This document shows positions 5,111 to 8,932 of a stretch of 8,932 nt of DNA, piece by piece. Positions within the stretch are counted from its first letter, which is position 1. Every line of letters starts with the position of its first letter. The notes beneath the pieces are model-generated. The model saw only the letters and a list, made by a program, of their open reading frames with translations. It had not been told where the DNA came from and did not search any database. The position numbers and the translations under genes are program-made. Source of the DNA: Anaerolineae bacterium (GTDB taxonomy: Bacteria > Chloroflexota > Anaerolineae > Aggregatilineales > UBA2796); the NCBI GenBank assembly GCA_020851855.1, contig JADZBY010000559.1, positions 1 through 8,932 on the forward strand, in the 5' to 3' direction.

Positions 5111-6298
5111 TCAAACCGGCTGGTGGGCGCTCTCGCGGTCATAGCTGGCTTGCAGTATGGCGAAAATCTCGTCGCGGCTGGCGATGCGTGGATTATTCTT
5201 GTAATCCGGCAAGACGCGGCTGTTGTCCGCGATGGCGAGCACGTCCTCTGGCGTCACTCCCAGCCCCTTCAGGCTCAGCCACAGGTTGATGCGCTTGAGG
5301 AAGGCGTCGATGGCCGCGCACGACTCGGCGGCGGCGACGTGGTCCGGCTCACGGACCAGCGCCGGATTGAACAGGCGGCCCATCGTCGCGAATTTCGCTT
5401 CGGCAGAAGCATACGTGAAGCGCGTGAACTCCGGGTAGATGACCGCCAGCGCCTCGCCGTGCGCCACCTGCGGGCACTGGCCGCCGATGGTCATGCCGAT
5501 GCCGTGCGGCAGCGTGACGCCCGCGTTGGCGATGCACAACCCGGCCAGCGTATCGGCCCAGGCCATCGCCTCACGCGCGACGAGGTTCGATCCGTCGTCC
5601 ACGGCGGCGGGCAGATGGTTCGCCGCCAGCCGCATCGCCTCGACGGCGAGCAGGTCGGTGTACGGCGAGCCGCCGACGTGGATATAGCTCTCGAAGGCGT
5701 GGCAGAACACGTCAAAGCCGGTGCAGGCCGTGACGTGCGGCGGCGCGGTCAATACCAACTCCGGGTCGACGATGCTCACGCGCGGGTAAACGATGGAATT
5801 GTAGATGGCCGATTTGGTCTTCGTGGCGGTGTGCGTCACGACGGCCACCTGGGTCACGTGCGAGCCGGTCCCGGACGTGGTCGAGACGGCCACCACGGGC
5901 AGCGTTTTGTCCGTTGGCTTCGCCTCGCGGAAGAACAGGTAATCCCACGACGTGCCGGGGTGGGTGGCTTCCACGGCGATGGCTTTGGCGGCGTCCATGC
6001 TCGACCCGCCGCCCACGCCGAGCACGACCTGCGCGCCAAAGGCTTTGGCCATGTCCGCGCCTGCCGTTATGCAGTCGGTGGTCGGGTTGGGGATCACGCC
6101 GTCGAAGTGCGCGACCGCCACGCCAGCGGCTTCCAGGATGCCCCGGATGCGCGCGAAAATCGCCGCCAGGTCGCCGGTGTTGGCCGTGGTGACCATCAGG
6201 CAGCGCGCGCCGAACGAGCGGACGATCTCGCCCACCTCGCGGATGCGCCCGGAGCCGAAACGGATATCGGTGGGTTGAAAGTAGCTGAAGGGCTTCAT
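5111..6298 (-). CDS. Iron-containing alcohol dehydrogenase (group III)
   Basis: NAD(P)(H)-dependent alcohol/aldehyde oxidoreductase of 395 residues, the normal length for the family (butanol dehydrogenase, 1,3-propanediol dehydrogenase and lactaldehyde reductase relatives). The N-terminal domain binds the cofactor, with VLGVGGGSSMDAAK at 92-105 (GGGS core 96-99) and STTSGTGSHVT at 139-149. The C-terminal helical domain carries the divalent-metal ligands D196 and H200 in TGFDVFCHAFESY, H265 in LPHGIGMT and H280 in AHGEALAVIYPEF, so all four are present and the enzyme should be active. The ATG at 6296-6298 follows an AGAGGGA purine stretch and begins the typical MKPFSYFQPTDIRFGSG start. It is followed by its own terminator, and 315 bp containing a large palindrome separate it from the ABC permease upstream. 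The natural substrate is not deducible. A role in fermentative alcohol or polyol metabolism linked to sugar uptake is a guess from context. Confidence 0.95.
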   Translation of the reverse strand: MKPFSYFQPTDIRFGSGRIREVGEIVRSFGARCLMVTTANTGDLAAIFARIRGILEAAGVAVAHFDGVIPNPTTDCITAGADMAKAFGAQVVLGVGGGSSMDAAKAIAVEATHPGTSWDYLFFREAKPTDKTLPVVAVSTTSGTGSHVTQVAVVTHTATKTKSAIYNSIVYPRVSIVDPELVLTAPPHVTACTGFDVFCHAFESYIHVGGSPYTDLLAVEAMRLAANHLPAAVDDGSNLVAREAMAWADTLAGLCIANAGVTLPHGIGMTIGGQCPQVAHGEALAVIYPEFTRFTYASAEAKFATMGRLFNPALVREPDHVAAAESCAAIDAFLKRINLWLSLKGLGVTPEDVLAIADNSRVLPDYKNNPRIASRDEIFAILQASYDRESAHQPV

Positions 6299-6366
6299 GC
6301 TATCCCTCTCTTCGTCTGTATGGCGGCGTTTGCGGCAGGGCGTATTGAAGACAGCCCGCGCCTGAC

Positions 6367-6410
6367 GACGCCGGATGAACGGGAACGACTACGTAATCTG
6401 AACCGGCGTC
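6367..6410. promoter_or_regulatory. Inverted repeat upstream of the alcohol dehydrogenase
   Basis: Perfect arms GACGCCGG (6367-6374) and CCGGCGTC (6403-6410) are 28 bases apart, about 70-110 bases before the dehydrogenase ATG. The position suits a regulator site or a leader-RNA stem. The function is inferred, and in GC-rich DNA such a repeat may be chance. Confidence 0.3.
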
Positions 6411-6475
6411 CCTCACCGCATGGGAAGGCCGGCCTGGCGGACGGTGTCAGGACATCAATTGTTAGAGTACGTCAA

Positions 6476-6585
6476 ACCCTCACCCCCGGCCCCTCTCCCT
6501 CATGGAGAGGGGTGGAAGACCCAGAGCGTATCTGGCTTTTCTCCCCTCTCGCTCTGAGGGAGAGAGGGGCCGGGGGAGTGAGGGT
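6476..6585. repeat. Palindromic intergenic repeat, long nested copy (110 bp)
   Basis: Outer arms 6476-6502 and 6555-6585 match apart from two 2-base length differences. Inside are a second pair, GAGAGGGG (6505-6512) with CCCCTCTC (6543-6550), and at the exact centre a small hairpin, CCAGA-GCGTA-TCTGG (6521-6535). It shares the 20 bases GGGCCGGGGGAGTGAGGGTA (6567-6586) and the left end AACCCTCACCC with the short copy at 3987-4040. It starts 28 bases after the permease stop. It encodes no protein. It resembles a REP or MITE-type mobile palindrome that could also act as an RNA 3'-end structure. Confidence 0.85.
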
Positions 6586-6613
6586 ACAATAAACTACGGT
6601 CCGTGCGCTTCTC

Positions 6614-7666
6614 TCAGCGAGCAGTGCGGCGTCGTTTGAGGAACTCGCTCAGGAACACGGCCATCAGCAGCATGGCCCCGATGACCACGTCCTGCCAGTA
6701 CGTCGAGATGCCGGTCATGGCGAAGGCGTTGTACACGATGGCCAAAAAGACCACGCCCAGCGTTGTGCCCAGAATCGTGCCCACGCCGCCGCTCAGGCTC
6801 GCCCCGCCGATGACCACGGCGGTGATCACGCGCAGCTCCATGTTCTGCCCGTAGCTGTTGCTCGCCGCGCCGAATTGCGCCGCCACGAGAATGCCCGCCA
6901 GCCCGGCCAGCGTCGCGTTCAGCATGAACACGAAGTACATGTAGCGCTCGACCTTGATGCCCGACATGCGCGCCGAGCGTTTGTTGCCGCCGATGAAGTA
7001 CGCCTGCTGGAAAAAGCGGTGGTTGCGCAACGAATAGCCGATCACCAGGGCCAGCGCGGCGAAGATGATCAGCGCGATGGGGATGTCGATGACGCCGCCC
7101 GCCTGAAGGCGCGCCCGCCCAAATTCCTTGAACGCCGCCGGAAAGCCGGACACCGTCCCGCCCTCGGTGATGACGATATTCACGCCGCGCAGCGTGAGCA
7201 GCGTGGCCAGCGTGGCGATGAACGGGTGGACCTTGAACGTGTTCGTCATGAAGGCATTGATCCAGCCGATGCCGGCGGCGGCGCACAACGCCAGAACGAC
7301 CGCCAGCGGGATGGGGACCTGCGCCACCAGCAATTTGCCGACGATGATCGCGGTGAACGGGTAAATGCCCGCCACGGACAGGTCAATGCCGCCGGTGATG
7401 ATCACGATGGTCATGCCCAGGGCGATGATCGCTTCGGGCAGGAAGTTGACCATCATGATTTCCAGGTTCAGCGGGTGCAGAAAGCGCGGGAAATTCGCCT
7501 GCATCGTCACCGAGATGATGACGATGACGAGCGCCACACCCATGACCTGGAGATTTTCGATGGAGAAAAGGCCCTGGAGCCGCCTGGGGCGCGCGCGACC
7601 GGCGGGGACCGGCGCGGGGACGGACTCGGCAGCGTTGCCCGGCGTGGTGAGGTTATTTTGTAGCAT
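6614..7666 (-). CDS. Sugar ABC transporter permease, RbsC-like (CUT2 family)
   Basis: Integral membrane subunit of a CUT2-type importer for sugars or related small polar solutes, 350 residues. A polar Pro/Arg-rich cytoplasmic N-terminus (1-38) is followed by about eight to ten hydrophobic segments, the first at 41-55. Family hallmarks are ALGMTIVIITGGIDLSVAG (82-100), HPFIATLATLLTLRGV (147-162), GGNKRSARMSGIKVERY (226-242, the ATPase-coupling loop) and VIGGASLSGGVGTILGTTLG (285-304). It ends in a basic tail, KRRRTAR. The ATG at 7664-7666 lies inside the end of the ATPase gene (14-bp overlap), with GGTGA six bases upstream, so translation is coupled. The periplasmic/lipoprotein binding protein that would define the substrate is not in the window and may lie upstream of the ATPase. 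Family call is secure; the substrate is unknown. Confidence 0.95.
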   Translation of the reverse strand: MLQNNLTTPGNAAESVPAPVPAGRARPRRLQGLFSIENLQVMGVALVIVIISVTMQANFPRFLHPLNLEIMMVNFLPEAIIALGMTIVIITGGIDLSVAGIYPFTAIIVGKLLVAQVPIPLAVVLALCAAAGIGWINAFMTNTFKVHPFIATLATLLTLRGVNIVITEGGTVSGFPAAFKEFGRARLQAGGVIDIPIALIIFAALALVIGYSLRNHRFFQQAYFIGGNKRSARMSGIKVERYMYFVFMLNATLAGLAGILVAAQFGAASNSYGQNMELRVITAVVIGGASLSGGVGTILGTTLGVVFLAIVYNAFAMTGISTYWQDVVIGAMLLMAVFLSEFLKRRRTAR

Positions 7667-8932
7667 ATTTCATCACCGCTTCCTGCGTGGCGTCCGGCCC
7701 TTCCAGGATTCCCGTGATGCGCCCCTCGTGGAAGACCACGATCCGGTCGCTCAGGCCGATCACTTCTGGCAATTCCGAGGAAATCATGATGATCGAGGTC
7801 CCCTGCCGGGCCAGCTCGTCCAGCAGCTTGTAGATCTCGCTCTTCGCGCCCACGTCCACGCCGCGCGTTGGCTCGTCGGCGATGAGTACGGCGGGCTGCG
7901 TGCTGAGCCACTTGGCCAGCAGGCTCTTTTGCTGGTTGCCGCCGCTCAGGCTGAGCATGGCCACCTCGTCGCTCACGGTGCGGATGTTGATGGACTGCAC
8001 GTAGCGGCGCGAGTGTTCCCGCACCGCCTTGTGCCGGAGCATCCACAGGCGGTTGGCGAAGCGGTCCAGCGAGGCGGACACGATGTTGTCGCGCACGGGC
8101 ATCTTCACGAACAAGCCGAGCGTCTTGCGGTCTTCGCTCAGGTACGAGATGCCGCGCGAGATGGCGTCGTAGGGCGATTTCAGGTCGAGCGGCTCGCCGT
8201 TCAGGCGCACCGTCCCGGCAGTGCGTTTGTCTGCGCCGAAGATGGCGCGCGCCACTTCCGTCCGCCCGGAACCGACCAGCCCGGCAAAGCCCAGGATTTC
8301 GCCCTTGCGCAGCGTGAAACTCACGTCGTGGAAGTGCGGCGGGTTGCTCAGGCCTTCGACGACGAGCACCTCGTCGCCCACCTGCCGGCCTTTGGGTGGG
8401 TACATATCCTCGATCTGGCGGCCCACCATGAGCTGAATCACGTCCTGCGTCGTCGCCGTGTCCGGCTGGACGTGGCCGACCATGCGCCCGTCGCGCAGCA
8501 CGGAGATGTCGTCCGAGATTTTGAAGACTTCGGCCAGCTTGTGTGAGATGAAGACGATGGCCACGCCCTGCGCCTTCAGGTCGCGCACGATGCCGTACAG
8601 CCGGTCCACTTCGCTCTCGGACAGCGCCGAGGTCGGCTCGTCCATGATGATGACTTTGGCGTCCATCGAGATGGCTTTGGCGATCTCGATCAACTGCTGC
8701 ATGGCGATGCTGTACTCGCCCACCAGCCGCGTGGGCGAGATGTCCACGCCCATACGCTGGAAAATCGCCTCGGCGTCGGCGTACAGCTTCTTCCACTGGA
8801 TGAAGCCGAAGCGGTTGGCGTGCTCGCGCCGGATGTAGATGTTCTGCGCCACTTTCATGTTCGGCGCGTGGCTCAATTCCTGGTACACGATGCTGATGCC
8901 GTGCTGTTTGGCCTGCCACGGATTGGCGAAGC
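7653..8932 (-). CDS. Sugar ABC transporter double ATPase, RbsA/MglA-like, N-terminus beyond window
   Basis: Energy-coupling subunit of the CUT2 importer, with two tandem nucleotide-binding domains. About 425 residues are visible (full length is usually near 500). The frame continues past the window edge through FANPWQAKQHGISI, so the first Walker A is missing only because of the cut. Visible in order: GISIVYQEL (Q-loop region), degenerate signature LVGEYSIAMQQ (about 69-79), Walker B VIIMDEPTSAL (93-103) and H-loop FISHKLAEV (127-135). The second domain has GLVGSGRTE (217-225), where Arg stands for the P-loop Lys, LSGGNQQK (328-335) and ADEPTRGVDVG (351-361). MISSELPEV replaces the H-loop His with Ser. 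A degenerate second site is normal for RbsA-type proteins, so ATP hydrolysis should fall mainly on the first site. The stop codon overlaps the permease start. The substrate is not deducible. Confidence 0.95.
   Translation of the reverse strand, partial: FANPWQAKQHGISIVYQELSHAPNMKVAQNIYIRREHANRFGFIQWKKLYADAEAIFQRMGVDISPTRLVGEYSIAMQQLIEIAKAISMDAKVIIMDEPTSALSESEVDRLYGIVRDLKAQGVAIVFISHKLAEVFKISDDISVLRDGRMVGHVQPDTATTQDVIQLMVGRQIEDMYPPKGRQVGDEVLVVEGLSNPPHFHDVSFTLRKGEILGFAGLVGSGRTEVARAIFGADKRTAGTVRLNGEPLDLKSPYDAISRGISYLSEDRKTLGLFVKMPVRDNIVSASLDRFANRLWMLRHKAVREHSRRYVQSINIRTVSDEVAMLSLSGGNQQKSLLAKWLSTQPAVLIADEPTRGVDVGAKSEIYKLLDELARQGTSIIMISSELPEVIGLSDRIVVFHEGRITGILEGPDATQEAVMKYATK
7673..7677 (-). promoter_or_regulatory. 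Shine-Dalgarno GGTGA of the permease inside the ATPase gene
   Basis: GGTGA lies six bases before the permease ATG at 7664-7666, within the last codons of the ATPase gene. It supports coupled translation of the two transporter subunits and fixes the permease start. Confidence 0.6.

Larger units (their letters stand above)
6299..6613. other. 315-bp gene-free interval between permease and dehydrogenase genes
   Basis: No convincing gene lies here. It holds the 110-bp palindromic repeat next to the permease end and, closer to the dehydrogenase, an 8-bp inverted repeat. The promoter of the dehydrogenase is presumably inside; TTGACG occurs on the minus strand at 6471-6476, right at the palindrome edge, but I see no matching -10 at 16-18 bp. 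Confidence 0.6.

Noticed and set aside
5106..5119. CCGGTT-CA-AACCGG palindrome over the dehydrogenase stop codon
   Set aside because: A two-base centre makes a poor RNA hairpin, there is no T-run, and a better terminator follows at 5042-5070.
5008..5142. N-terminal extension of the CAP protein to 5142
   Set aside because: It would overlap the dehydrogenase coding end, translate through a terminator hairpin and bury the signal peptide.
4814..6592. Long open frame on the plus strand opposite the CAP protein and the alcohol dehydrogenase
   Set aside because: It is the antisense of genes with clear catalytic motifs, its product is Arg/His/Gly-rich with no motif, and long antisense frames are expected in GC-rich DNA.
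7507..8919. Second long minus-strand frame over the ABC ATPase
   Set aside because: Shifted-frame shadow of the RbsA-like gene: Arg/His/Pro-rich, no motifs, and it crosses into the permease gene.

Overview
The window is a GC-rich bacterial segment in which every gene I can support lies on the minus strand, so the genes read from high to low coordinates. The best guess for the source is a member of the Chloroflexota (Anaerolineae-like). This is inference from three things: a solitary Flp-type mini-pilin, a secreted CAP-domain protein with a Thr/Pro-rich stalk and a C-terminal membrane anchor, and dispersed palindromes of the CCCTCACCCCCGGCCCC type. No rRNA, tRNA, CRISPR array, transposase or phage gene is visible.

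Layout in the direction of transcription. (a) 8932-6614: the end of a CUT2-type sugar ABC transporter operon, with a 5'-truncated RbsA-like double ATPase overlapping an RbsC-like permease by 14 bp. (b) 6613-6299: a 315-bp gene-free stretch holding a 110-bp nested palindrome (6476-6585) and an 8-bp inverted repeat (6367-6410). (c) 6298-5111: an iron-containing alcohol dehydrogenase, followed by a hairpin terminator (5042-5070). (d) 5007-4048: a secreted, membrane-anchored CAP/SCP-domain protein. A second, shorter copy of the palindromic repeat follows (3987-4040). (e) 3956-3417: a small membrane-anchored protein of unknown function. (f) 3416-3160: a relatively AT-rich control region with the best promoter in the window (TTGACT-17-TACAGT). 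It drives a 48-residue Flp/type IVb pilin (3159-3013), which is followed by a UUCG-tetraloop intrinsic terminator (2961-2989). (g) 2950-601: a tight three-gene group of a DUF123 GIY-YIG-like protein, a probable 41-residue mini-ORF and an SF1 (Upf1/Dna2-like) helicase. (h) 517-1: the first 172 codons of a short-chain dehydrogenase/reductase, running off the window.

How the parts relate. The ABC genes import an unidentified sugar or similar solute. The alcohol dehydrogenase downstream may reduce or oxidise fermentation products, but the palindrome between them argues against one tight operon. The pilin is the only gene with a clear promoter and a clear terminator. That suggests it is made as an abundant separate transcript, with any readthrough feeding the nuclease-like/mini-ORF/helicase group. 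Overlaps in that group (an 11-bp overlap, and a helicase ribosome-binding site that contains the mini-ORF stop codon) point to translational coupling. I found no complete known defence or mobile system. The most interesting candidates are the coupled mini-ORF, the DUF123-helicase pairing, the pilin control region and the paired palindromic repeats.
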